From JADJLQ01 sp038251405 (GTDB lineage: Bacteria > Bacteroidota > Bacteroidia > Chitinophagales > Saprospiraceae), in assembly GCA_038251405.1 (NCBI GenBank), contig JBBSBH010000011.1, positions 62,001 to 126,000 of the forward strand: DNA of 64,000 nt, read 5' to 3'. The notes under the pieces are model-generated. The model was not told where the DNA came from. It did no database searches and was given only the letters and a program-made list of their open reading frames with translations. Positions 47,235 to 55,489 of this stretch are shown piece after piece (position 1 is the first letter of the stretch; each line of letters starts with the position of its first letter). The translations under genes were made by a program, and so were the position numbers.

Positions 47235-48536
47235 CTAAAATAGAGCTAAAAAAAGACATCCAGCAAAATAACCTATGGCAGCAAGCCAGGATATTTTTTT
47301 CATATACCATATAAAATCTATTTTTTCCATGCCCATTGCCGCCACACCTGCAGCGGACCCAATAATGATCATACTACCACCAGTACCTGCAGCATAGGCA
47401 ATGAAATGCCACATCTTGTCATCCAAAGGAATATCGTACATACCAATGGTAGCTGCTACTATTGGAACATTGTCTATAATGGCCGAAAGAACTCCTATTA
47501 ATGTAGCTACCACACTTTGATTAGGAAACCATTGATCAAGTTTTTGAGCCATATGTTGTAAAGTGCCCAATGAGTCGAGGGCATCGATAGCCATTAAAAT
47601 TCCAAGGAAGAATAAAATACTCGAAAGCTCTATTCTTGAAAGTGCATGTTTTACAGAATATTGGTGTCTTCGGTCTTCAGTAAAATCTTCCTCAGGGTGA
47701 ATGTATTCTGAGATCAGCCAGACCACACTAAGTCCAAGCATCATCCCCATCCAGGGGGGAAGATGTGTGATAGTCTTAAAAATGGGAACGAATACCAGGG
47801 CACCTATACCTGCCACGAGCATGGTCTTGCTGCTTAATAATTTTTCCTTTCTCTTATCATTTTCCTCACTCTCATGAAAACTTGATAGTTCACCCCGAAA
47901 TGATGGTTGAAATCCTGCAACCACTAATGGTAGTACCAAACATAATATAGAAGGAAGTATCAAATCCGAGATGAGTCTATCCGTACTTACTTTATTGGAT
48001 ATCCAAAGCATCGTGGTAGTCACATCTCCTATAGGTGACCAAGCTCCCCCTGCATTAGCTGCAATCACTACAAATCCTACAAACCAAATGCGCTCATTCT
48101 TTTTATGAATCAATTTTCTGAGCAATGAAATAAACACTATAGTAGTGGTAAGATTGTCCAAAATAGCGGAAAGGAAAAAGGCCAAAACGCTGATAATCCA
48201 AAGCAGCTTTTTTTTATTACGCGTATGAATACGATTGGTGATTACAGAAAAGCCTTTGTGCAAATCTACCAGCTCCACTATAGTCATGGCTCCAATCAAA
48301 AATATTAAAATTTCAGCAATTTTCCCCAGGTGATGCAGGATAACCGAAGTAAGATCATGTGAACCTTCTGGGCTATGGCTGGCCTCTCCGGCAAGTTCCA
48401 AATGCCCCAGTGCAATCATGGCCCAGCAAAGCATGCCCATCAATAAAGCTGGAATGGTTTTGTCCATTCTTAAGGGATGCTCTAATATGATAAAAATATA
48501 TCCTATTATAAAGCAGACAATGACTAATAACTCCAT
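47235..48536 (-). CDS. nhaD: NhaD-type Na+/H+ antiporter (upstream copy)
   Basis: A 433-residue paralogue of the neighbour, with the same motifs (LDNLTTTIVFISLLRK, AANAGGAWSPIGDVTTTMLW, AIIDNVPIVAATIGMY, AAGTGGSMIIIGSAAG). The middle region around ITHLPPWMGMMLGLSV is nearly the same in both proteins, yet the DNA differs at many third codon positions, so the duplication is old. The start ATG at 48536 is divergent from dusB, 72 bases away. Two antiporters with slightly different loops suggest different ion or pH ranges; this is inference. Confidence 0.9.
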   Translation of the reverse strand: MELLVIVCFIIGYIFIILEHPLRMDKTIPALLMGMLCWAMIALGHLELAGEASHSPEGSHDLTSVILHHLGKIAEILIFLIGAMTIVELVDLHKGFSVITNRIHTRNKKKLLWIISVLAFFLSAILDNLTTTIVFISLLRKLIHKKNERIWFVGFVVIAANAGGAWSPIGDVTTTMLWISNKVSTDRLISDLILPSILCLVLPLVVAGFQPSFRGELSSFHESEENDKRKEKLLSSKTMLVAGIGALVFVPIFKTITHLPPWMGMMLGLSVVWLISEYIHPEEDFTEDRRHQYSVKHALSRIELSSILFFLGILMAIDALDSLGTLQHMAQKLDQWFPNQSVVATLIGVLSAIIDNVPIVAATIGMYDIPLDDKMWHFIAYAAGTGGSMIIIGSAAGVAAMGMEKIDFIWYMKKISWLAAIGYFAGCLFLALF

Positions 48537-48611
48537 ACCCTAAAGCTTTTTTATTTTAAATTATAATTAGGATTCAAGATAATCAAATGTTAGATTACTT
48601 TCTAATGGTTG

Positions 48612-48619
48612 TATCTTTG
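48612..48619 (+). promoter_or_regulatory. Candidate -7 promoter element for dusB
   Basis: TATCTTTG is an exact TAnnTTTG match whose last base is 10 bases before the dusB ATG. Transcription from it would leave a leader of only a few bases and would start downstream of the alternative TTG start at 48609, supporting the ATG at 48630. Confidence 0.5.
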
Positions 48620-48629
48620 CCTTTCCATT

Positions 48630-49628
48630 ATGGTAAGAATTGCTGGCATTGAGTTGGGAGCGTTTCCTTTGTTACTTGCACCTATGGAAGATGTGAGTGA
48701 TCCTCCTTTCAGAGCCTTGTGTAAAGCTCAGGGATGTGATTTATTATATACAGAATTTATTTCCGTAGAAGGATTGATCAGAGATGCTGCTAAAAGTTTA
48801 CAAAAATTAGACATTTATCCTGAAGAAAGGCCCATCGGTATCCAGATTTTTGGAGGTGAAATGGACTCGATGATGAAAGCACTACCTTATGTGGAAGAAG
48901 CTCAGCCTGAAATATTGGATATCAACTATGGATGTCCGGTAAATGCAGTAGTGTGTAAAGATGGGGGAGCTGGTATACTGAAAGATATTCCTAAAATGAT
49001 CTCATTGACAAAGGCAATAGTGGACAATACTTCATTACCTGTGACCGTGAAAACTCGACTTGGATGGGATCACAACAGCATTCAAATAGTGGATGTAGTA
49101 AAAAGACTTCAGGATGTGGGTATTCAGGCTATCTCCATACATGCCCGCACACGTGCTCAAATGTATAAAGGCGAAGCAGATTGGTCCTATATAGCTACCA
49201 TTAAAAATGACCCAGGTATTCATATTCCTGTATTCGGTAATGGAGATATTGATACACCTCAAAAAGCAAAAGAGTATAAAGAGCGTTATAGTCCAGATGG
49301 AATTATGATAGGCAGGGCTAGTATCGGGTATCCATGGATTTTTAGAGAAATAAGGCATTATTTTAATACAGGAGAATTATTAGATCCTCCATCTCTCGCT
49401 GAGCGAATTGATGCGGTGAAGGCACATTTAGATTTTTCTATCAGGTGGAAAGGACCTAAACTTGGTGTATTGGAAATGCGCCGGCATTATAAAAATTATT
49501 TCAAAGGAATCGAAGGTATAAAACCATTTAGAGAAAGATTCGTTCTGGAGCCCGAACCTTCAGGTATATTGGCACTGCTGGAAGAATTGGCCTATATATA
49601 TGACATATATGACCCAATATTAGTATAA
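48630..49628 (+). CDS. dusB: tRNA-dihydrouridine synthase B
   Basis: A 332-residue FMN enzyme that reduces uridine in the D-loop of tRNA. The TIM-barrel motifs are APMEDVSDPPFRALCK, the conserved active-site INYGCPV, VKTRLGW, ISIHARTRAQMYKGEADW and FGNGDIDTPQKAKEY. ATG 48630 (MVRIAGIELGAFPLLLAPM) is preferred over a TTG 7 codons upstream. The CCA-adding enzyme gene begins 15 bases after the stop, so the two tRNA genes are probably co-transcribed. Confidence 0.94.
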   Translation: MVRIAGIELGAFPLLLAPMEDVSDPPFRALCKAQGCDLLYTEFISVEGLIRDAAKSLQKLDIYPEERPIGIQIFGGEMDSMMKALPYVEEAQPEILDINYGCPVNAVVCKDGGAGILKDIPKMISLTKAIVDNTSLPVTVKTRLGWDHNSIQIVDVVKRLQDVGIQAISIHARTRAQMYKGEADWSYIATIKNDPGIHIPVFGNGDIDTPQKAKEYKERYSPDGIMIGRASIGYPWIFREIRHYFNTGELLDPPSLAERIDAVKAHLDFSIRWKGPKLGVLEMRRHYKNYFKGIEGIKPFRERFVLEPEPSGILALLEELAYIYDIYDPILV

Positions 49629-49642
49629 TAGAATAAAAAGGA

Positions 49643-51079
49643 GTGATTTTTAATCTCAATACATACGAAAAGAAGCTCTTCCAGGTAATTAAAGAAGCGT
49701 CTGAATCACTGGGAGTACGATCGTATGTGGTAGGAGGTTATGTGCGGGATAAATTACTTGGCAGGTTATCACCTGATATTGATATAGTCACGGTAGGCAA
49801 TGGAATACAACTCGCCCAGGAGGTGGCAGGTAAATTATATCCCATACCCCGAGTAAGCATTTTCCCAAGATTTGGCACCGCTCAAATTTTGCATGAGGAA
49901 CTCAATCTTGAATTTGTAGGGGCCAGAAAGGAATCTTACAGGGAAGATTCTAGAAAACCATTTGTAGAAGGAGGTACACTGGAGGATGATATCCGGAGAC
50001 GAGATTTTACCATTAACGCTATGGCAGTAAGTCTAAATGATGATGATTTTGGCCAATTGATAGATCTTTTTGATGGAATGAAACACCTTGAAAGTAAGAC
50101 CATCAAGACTCCATTGGAACCCGAACGTACTTTTTCGGATGATCCACTTCGGATGTTGCGGGCTATCCGTTTTGCTAATCAATTGGAATATGAAATAGAA
50201 CCCATCACTTTTCAGGGCATCATTCACAGCTCCCATCGTATTGGCATTATTTCCAGTGAACGGATATTAAACGAATTGGAGAAAATATTAGCCTGCGATA
50301 AGCCTTCAGTGGGTTTTAAATTATTGCACCAAACCGGCCTTTTAAAGCTGATTCTGCCAGAAATCACTGATCTTGAAGGTGTGGAATATATTGATGGTAA
50401 AGGACATAAAGACAATTTTTACCACACGTTAATGGTATTAGACAATGTATGTGCAAAATCAGACTATATCTGGCTCAGGTGGGCTGCGCTGTTTCATGAT
50501 ATTGGCAAACCAGCTACGAAAAGATATAATGGAAAGCAGGGCTGGACATTTCACGGTCACGATCTTTTAGGGGCAAGCATGTTGCCTCGAATATTCAAAA
50601 GGTTAAGACTTCCTACCGATCACCGGTTGAAATATGCCCAAAACCTGGTGCGACTACATTTGAGACCCATTAGTCTTACCAAGGAGGAAATTTCTGATTC
50701 TGCCATTCGACGAGTGCTTTTCGAAGCGGGAGAAGAAATTGATGATCTGATGATCCTGTGTGAGGCAGATATTACCAGTAAGCGGGCTGAAAAAGTGCAA
50801 GCTATTTTGGAAAATTATCAACTGGTGAGGTCCCGCATGCAAGAGATAGAAGAAAAGGATAAAATGCGATCGTGGCAGCCACCGATAGATGGTGAAGAAA
50901 TAATGGCAACATTTGGTTTGCGGCCGTCGTTTCAGGTAGGTGTAATCAAAACTGCAATTCGTGAGGCTATTCTCGATGGCAAAATCGATAACAATTACGA
51001 ACAAGCTAAAGCGTATATGATAGTCGAAGCCAGCCGATTAGGTCTTAACCCGGTAAATTCAATTGAAAAACAACATTAA
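49643..51079 (+). CDS. cca: CCA tRNA nucleotidyltransferase / poly(A) polymerase family with HD domain
   Basis: A 478-residue class II nucleotidyltransferase that adds or repairs the 3' CCA end of tRNA. The head has VVGGYVRDKLLG and the catalytic DXD (DIDIVTVG). RRRDFTINAMA and the RNA-binding neck (DDPLRMLRAIRFAN) follow, and an HD phosphohydrolase domain (ALFHDIGKP) sits in the second half. Such HD-carrying members are common in Bacteroidota. The start is GTG, just after AAAAGGA. The FKBP lipoprotein gene follows 12 bases later. Confidence 0.9.
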   Translation: MIFNLNTYEKKLFQVIKEASESLGVRSYVVGGYVRDKLLGRLSPDIDIVTVGNGIQLAQEVAGKLYPIPRVSIFPRFGTAQILHEELNLEFVGARKESYREDSRKPFVEGGTLEDDIRRRDFTINAMAVSLNDDDFGQLIDLFDGMKHLESKTIKTPLEPERTFSDDPLRMLRAIRFANQLEYEIEPITFQGIIHSSHRIGIISSERILNELEKILACDKPSVGFKLLHQTGLLKLILPEITDLEGVEYIDGKGHKDNFYHTLMVLDNVCAKSDYIWLRWAALFHDIGKPATKRYNGKQGWTFHGHDLLGASMLPRIFKRLRLPTDHRLKYAQNLVRLHLRPISLTKEEISDSAIRRVLFEAGEEIDDLMILCEADITSKRAEKVQAILENYQLVRSRMQEIEEKDKMRSWQPPIDGEEIMATFGLRPSFQVGVIKTAIREAILDGKIDNNYEQAKAYMIVEASRLGLNPVNSIEKQH

Positions 51080-51091
51080 TAAAAACAATAC

Positions 51092-51541
51092 ATGAAACTT
51101 TTCTTTCCACTTATTCTTTTACTGACAGTAATTAGTTTTACTGCTTGCCTTGGTCCTACACAGGATGAAAAGGATAATGATATTATTCAAGAATATATTA
51201 CCAAGAATAAAGTAGATGCTACCAAGCATTCCAGTGGTTTGTATTATGTAATTAAAACCCCTGGAACGGGAGTAAATCCAACTGCACAGAACACCGTTAC
51301 AGTACATTATAAAGGATATTTCACGGATGGGACGGTTTTTGATGGAACCACCGGCACTCCAGTGAGTTTTATTTTAGGAGGTCTTATCCCCGGTTGGGTA
51401 ATTGGGATTCCTTTGATCAAAAAAGGTGGAGAAATACAATTGATATTACCAAGCTCACTTGCTTATGGTCCCAGAGGACAAGGGGGTATTCCACCTAATA
51501 CGGTTTTGATATTCGATATTACCCTGGTTGATGTAAAATAA
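51092..51541 (+). CDS. FKBP-type peptidyl-prolyl isomerase lipoprotein
   Basis: A 149-residue periplasmic lipoprotein foldase. The signal ends with SFTAC, a lipobox. The FKBP domain is complete: VHYKGYFTDGTVFDG, then PGWVIGIPLIKKGGE, LPSSLAYGPRGQGG and IPPNTVLIFDITLVDV. It accelerates cis-trans isomerisation of proline bonds in exported proteins. It is the third gene of a dusB-cca-FKBP run. Confidence 0.93.
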   Translation: MKLFFPLILLLTVISFTACLGPTQDEKDNDIIQEYITKNKVDATKHSSGLYYVIKTPGTGVNPTAQNTVTVHYKGYFTDGTVFDGTTGTPVSFILGGLIPGWVIGIPLIKKGGEIQLILPSSLAYGPRGQGGIPPNTVLIFDITLVDVK

Positions 51542-51587
51542 TTTGGTAGGTAGATTTTAAATAGTTGGTATTCCTATTTATCGAAGG

Positions 51588-51632
51588 ATAAATTGTAAAT
51601 CAATAAATTGTAAATCAATAAATTGTAAATCG
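51588..51632. repeat. Three tandem copies of a 15-bp AT-rich unit
   Basis: The unit ATAAATTGTAAATCA is present three times head to tail (last base differs) in the spacer between the FKBP and cystathionine beta-synthase genes, which converge here. It is similar in composition to the spacer at 16514-16565. Confidence 0.8.
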
Positions 51633-51634
51633 AA

Positions 51635-52999
51635 CTATCCTCGGATAGAGCGAATGATATCATATTGAGTAATTACATGCCAGTTGCCAGCAGTGTCTTG
51701 CGCCATTACAGCAGGAATTTTTCTATCAAAGTATCGGCTCACATCCTGGATGCCCATATCCAACGGAACATGAGGAAGAGGATCATCCATTACAGCAACT
51801 ATATTTTTTTCGAGATTATTTACCGGATTCTCTAACACATAAGATAGTACTTTGCTTTCTGTGACTGATCCAATAAATTGTGAATCAGCGTTAACCGGAA
51901 TTTGCGAAATATCATTTTCTTTCATCAGGTGGAGAGCCTCCCTTACCGTATTGGAGGCAGTAAGGCTGAAGAATCTTTTATCATCTTTCGCTCTTATCAG
52001 ATCTTTTACCTTCATCTCAGTCTCCAGGAACCCACGGTCACGCATCCAGTCATCGTTAAATATTTTTCCTATATAGCGAGAGCCATGATCATGGAAAATA
52101 ATGACTACCACATCATCTTTGCTGAGCTGATCTTTCATTTGAATGAGGCCTGCCAGCGCTGAGCCGGCGCTATATCCAAGTAATAATCCTTCCTCCCGGG
52201 CCAGCCTGCGCGCTGCTAATGCTCCATCTTTGTCTGTAACTTTTTCAAAATGATCGATTACCTGGAAGTCAACATTTTTAGGAATGATATCTTCACCTAT
52301 GCCTTCCGTGATATAGGGATATATTTCTTTAGGATCTATTTTCCCGGTTTCGTGATATTTTTTCAAAGCAGAACCGTACGTGTCGATACCCCAAATTTTT
52401 ATATCAGGGTTTTTAGATTTTAGATATCTTCCTGTGCCTGAAATAGTCCCTCCCGTACCTACACCTACTACTAAGTGGGTGATTTTACCATCAGTTTGTT
52501 CCCAAATTTCAGGGCCTGTGCTTTCAAAATGAGCTTCGCTATTGGAAAGGTTGTCATATTGATTTGACCAAAATGAATTGGGTATTTTTTTGCTTAATTT
52601 CTCTGCTACTGCATAGTAAGACCTTGGGTCATCAGCGTCTACATTAGTAGGACACACGATGACTTCTGCGCCAAATGCTTTCAGCAAGTTTATTTTTTCC
52701 GAGGACTGTTTGTCGGTAGTAGTGAATATACACTTGTACCCTTTTACGGCAGCTATTATGGCCAAACCCATTCCGGTATTTCCGCTTGTACACTCTATTA
52801 TAGTGCCTCCTGGAAGCAATTTTTTACTTTGTTCAGCATCAGCCACCATTTTCATAGCCATACGATCTTTTATCGAATGACCGGGATTGAAAGTTTCTAC
52901 TTTTGCTAATACCAGCGCCTGTATTTCATCACAAACTTTATTGAGCTTTATGAGAGGAGTTTGACCAATGGTTTCGAGGATATCATTATAGATTTTCAT
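51635..52999 (-). CDS. cbs: Cystathionine beta-synthase (PLP enzyme with C-terminal CBS pair)
   Basis: A 454-residue PLP enzyme for the first step of transsulfuration (homocysteine or cysteine plus serine-type substrates). The catalytic domain has the PLP lysine in NPGHSIKDRMA, the substrate loop CTSGNTGMGLA and the phosphate cup VGVGTGGTISGTGRYL. Two CBS modules (about residues 335-454, from VKDLIRAKDDKRFFSLTAS to the end) follow, as in eukaryote-like CBS. The ATG at 52999 is preceded by a GTG in frame and by TATTTTTG at 53005-53012, only 5 bases away. Cysteine synthase activity is an alternative. Confidence 0.88.
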   Translation of the reverse strand: MKIYNDILETIGQTPLIKLNKVCDEIQALVLAKVETFNPGHSIKDRMAMKMVADAEQSKKLLPGGTIIECTSGNTGMGLAIIAAVKGYKCIFTTTDKQSSEKINLLKAFGAEVIVCPTNVDADDPRSYYAVAEKLSKKIPNSFWSNQYDNLSNSEAHFESTGPEIWEQTDGKITHLVVGVGTGGTISGTGRYLKSKNPDIKIWGIDTYGSALKKYHETGKIDPKEIYPYITEGIGEDIIPKNVDFQVIDHFEKVTDKDGALAARRLAREEGLLLGYSAGSALAGLIQMKDQLSKDDVVVIIFHDHGSRYIGKIFNDDWMRDRGFLETEMKVKDLIRAKDDKRFFSLTASNTVREALHLMKENDISQIPVNADSQFIGSVTESKVLSYVLENPVNNLEKNIVAVMDDPLPHVPLDMGIQDVSRYFDRKIPAVMAQDTAGNWHVITQYDIIRSIRG

Positions 53000-53004
53000 C
53001 ACTG

Positions 53005-53012
53005 CAAAAATA
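53005..53012 (-). promoter_or_regulatory. Candidate -7 promoter element abutting cbs
   Basis: On the minus strand TATTTTTG fits TAnnTTTG exactly and ends 5 bases before the ATG at 52999. If it is used, the mRNA would be almost leaderless. No TTTG at -33 was found. Confidence 0.45.
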
Positions 53013-53050
53013 GGAAGATTAATTTAGAGGGAAGCTCAGGAAAATCATCC

Positions 53051-54172
53051 CTATTGAAAACTCTCCTCCACGTATCTCAGCTTCACATAAAATTTACTGT
53101 CAATCACTCCTAATAAATTGGCTACCCCTGGTGACACCACCACGCTTATTTCATCACTGTACAATTTTGGAGGCATATTAGAAAGCACTTTTGCATAAAT
53201 CTTTCTATGAGTCATAGGGTTTGTAATCTCTACCACTGAATTTATGGGAGCAGTAGGGTGGAGTACATAGAGATCGCTGCTGGGAGAATCAGTCTTTATC
53301 CATTGAGCCACTCCATTTTGAGTCACCATTCTTCGCTTGAGCACATGACCTTTTACCTCTGGTCTGATTACATTTGGATTATCAGGAGTGCTTTTCGAAG
53401 GAATGTTCGCTACATTTTTTTCAGGAGTTATGCTGGTCGATATCGTTGGTTTTTCTTCTTTTCTTTCTTTTATCTTAACCTCCTTAACCTCTGGATTGAT
53501 ATTAATAATATGGTTACGGCTATTTTCTTCTTTGCTAAATTTTGTCAGCCCATCTTTAGGAGCGAGATCGAGTGCTTTGTATTCCTCAGTAAATGGCGCT
53601 GGATTGGCTATTGTCCATTTTTGTTCGAGATTGGCTTGCTCTGTCTTTACCGTATTTGGTTTAAAATCAGGGGTGCCCGATTCTTTTTTAGTAGGGTCAA
53701 ACCAACCTATCAGTAATTTTTGGGAAACCTGGATATTATGAGAAGTAAGATTATTCCTTTTCATCAGATCCTCAAATGACATATTGAAATACACTTTAGA
53801 GATTCGATATAAATTGTCTTTGGGTTGAATGATGTAATAGATGGGATGATATTTTTTATCCTTTTCAAGTTGATTTTTATCAGTAATAATGTAATCGTTT
53901 GAAATGGGCATCCTCAACTCATCATTTGCTTGCAGAATTCGGGATTTCAATATGGGATTGTAATCATAGACATCGTACAAGTCTATGCCATATGCATTAG
54001 CCAATGAAAATAGAGTCTGTTTTTTCTCCACTTTATGATATGTAAATTTTCCAAAAGTCTCATCAAGGTTTACATAAATAGTATCTTTCAGCCAGGATTC
54101 GTTGGCAAAACCGCTAATGGTAACTAAAGTCAGAAAGGTTAGTTCAAAAAATTTTAACCTATGCTTTTTCAT
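53051..54172 (-). CDS. LysM and RlpA-like (DPBB) envelope protein
   Basis: A 373-residue secreted protein: a signal peptide (about 1-23), two LysM peptidoglycan-binding modules (YHKVEKKQTLFSLANAYGI around 45-90 and YYIIQPKDNLYRISKVYFN around 110-160), a low-complexity linker, and a C-terminal double-psi beta-barrel region (SVVEITNPMTHRKIYAKVLS, 290-370) like RlpA. It should bind the cell wall; any lytic activity is unproven because the usual RlpA His/Asp catalytic residues are not evident. TATTTTTG (54195-54202, minus) lies 22 bases upstream. Confidence 0.82.
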   Translation of the reverse strand: MKKHRLKFFELTFLTLVTISGFANESWLKDTIYVNLDETFGKFTYHKVEKKQTLFSLANAYGIDLYDVYDYNPILKSRILQANDELRMPISNDYIITDKNQLEKDKKYHPIYYIIQPKDNLYRISKVYFNMSFEDLMKRNNLTSHNIQVSQKLLIGWFDPTKKESGTPDFKPNTVKTEQANLEQKWTIANPAPFTEEYKALDLAPKDGLTKFSKEENSRNHIININPEVKEVKIKERKEEKPTISTSITPEKNVANIPSKSTPDNPNVIRPEVKGHVLKRRMVTQNGVAQWIKTDSPSSDLYVLHPTAPINSVVEITNPMTHRKIYAKVLSNMPPKLYSDEISVVVSPGVANLLGVIDSKFYVKLRYVEESFQ

Positions 54173-54194
54173 ATAAAATACTTAATATTAGCAA

Positions 54195-54202
54195 CAAAAA
54201 TA
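54195..54202 (-). promoter_or_regulatory. Candidate -7 promoter element for the LysM gene
   Basis: TATTTTTG on the minus strand is an exact TAnnTTTG match, 22 bases before the ATG at 54172. The divergent kdsB starts 46 bases away on the other side. Confidence 0.45.
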
Positions 54203-54248
54203 TTAAATAATATTGTAATATGATTATTATTTTGAATAATTTTATTCT

Positions 54249-54989
54249 GTGAAAATAATAGGAGTGATACCAGCCCGGTATGCATCGTCAAGATTTCCGG
54301 GGAAGCCGTTGACCCTGATAGCTGGTAAAACCATGATAGAATGGGTGTACCAGGCCTGCCGTGAAAGTAAAAAATTGAATGATCTGGTAGTAGCTACTGA
54401 TGACAGGCGAATACTGGATGCGGTGCTGAGTTTTAATGGGAAAGCTGTGATGACGGATACTCATCACCTGAATGGGACAAGCAGATGCATAGAAGTATTC
54501 AATACCTATTATTCTCAGGACAACAAAGCCGATTGGATAATAAATATTCAGGGTGACGAGCCATTAATCACGGGAAAATACATCGATGAATTGATTGAGA
54601 ACATTGAATCAAAACGTAACGTTGGCATCATTACACTAGTTAGAAAATTGGAAGATCATGTGGCTGCTCAAAACCCAAATATTGTAAAATGTGTTTTCGA
54701 TAGAAATCATCGAGCCCTATATTTTAGTCGTAGTCCCATACCTTTTTACCGTGGACCATCAAGGCAAGAGTATTTTCAACATGTAGGAATATACGCGTAT
54801 AGCTGTAAAATTTTGATGTCACTATCCGAATTAACTGAGTCTCCCCTGGAGTCAGCAGAAATGTTAGAGCAATTGCGCTGGCTGGAAAATTCAATAGATA
54901 TTCATGTAGGCATTACCCAGTATGAATCTCACGCTGTGGATGTACCAGGTGATGTAATGCTTGTAGAGCGAGTGCTAAAAAAGAAATAA
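54249..54989 (+). CDS. kdsB: 3-deoxy-manno-octulosonate (KDO) cytidylyltransferase
   Basis: Activates KDO with CTP to make CMP-KDO for lipopolysaccharide. The 246 residues contain IPARYASSRFPGKPL at the N-terminus, VATDDRRI, NIQGDEPLI with its metal-binding aspartate, and the C-terminal LEQLRWLENSIDIHVG. The length is typical. The start is GTG (MKIIGVIPARYASSRF...); no ATG is available before the motif. The stop is adjacent to the convergent cdd stop. Confidence 0.93.
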   Translation: MKIIGVIPARYASSRFPGKPLTLIAGKTMIEWVYQACRESKKLNDLVVATDDRRILDAVLSFNGKAVMTDTHHLNGTSRCIEVFNTYYSQDNKADWIINIQGDEPLITGKYIDELIENIESKRNVGIITLVRKLEDHVAAQNPNIVKCVFDRNHRALYFSRSPIPFYRGPSRQEYFQHVGIYAYSCKILMSLSELTESPLESAEMLEQLRWLENSIDIHVGITQYESHAVDVPGDVMLVERVLKKK

Positions 54990-55469
54990 TTAATGGGTAT
55001 TTAAATTTTTTCCATTAAAGGCATCGGGTAATAATATTTTTATGGAATCATAAATTTTTATATCCTTAAAATCGACTGTACTCAATATAATTCTAATAGG
55101 AGCATTTTGCATGTCTTCAAATTCACTGATCACCTGGCGACATGCCCCACATGGTGTGCCTGCATTAAGCAAATTATTTTTATCACTTGAGCATACCACG
55201 GCCATGGCTAAAATTTTAGATCTTGAATCCACCACATAGGCATGTGCCAGGGCTGTTCTTTCAGCGCATAAACAGAGTGGATAGGAAGCATTTTCAATAT
55301 TGGCTCCCTTATAAATTTTTTGGTTTGATTTTAATACGGCAACTCCCACCTTAAAATTGGAGTAAGGAGAATAAGAAAGCTTAAGTGCTTTGATGGCCTC
55401 TTTTATCAAAGACCTGTCTGTCACCTTAGCTCTTTTTATTGATTTCTTATTTGCGATCTTTGTACCCAT
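54990..55469 (-). CDS. cdd: Cytidine deaminase
   Basis: A 159-residue zinc enzyme for pyrimidine salvage, converting (deoxy)cytidine to (deoxy)uridine. The zinc ligands and catalytic residues are in CAERTALAHA (Cys, Glu) and GTPCGACRQVISEF (two Cys). It has an N-terminal extension (GTKIANKKSIKRAKV) of about 20 residues beyond the usual start. It is a single gene convergent with kdsB. Confidence 0.92.
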   Translation of the reverse strand: MGTKIANKKSIKRAKVTDRSLIKEAIKALKLSYSPYSNFKVGVAVLKSNQKIYKGANIENASYPLCLCAERTALAHAYVVDSRSKILAMAVVCSSDKNNLLNAGTPCGACRQVISEFEDMQNAPIRIILSTVDFKDIKIYDSIKILLPDAFNGKNLNTH

Positions 55470-55489
55470 AAAATTTTAGCATCTATCGA

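Noticed and set aside
45767..48536. Recent gene conversion between the two nhaD genes
   Set aside because: The conserved protein region differs at many third codon positions, so purifying selection explains it better.
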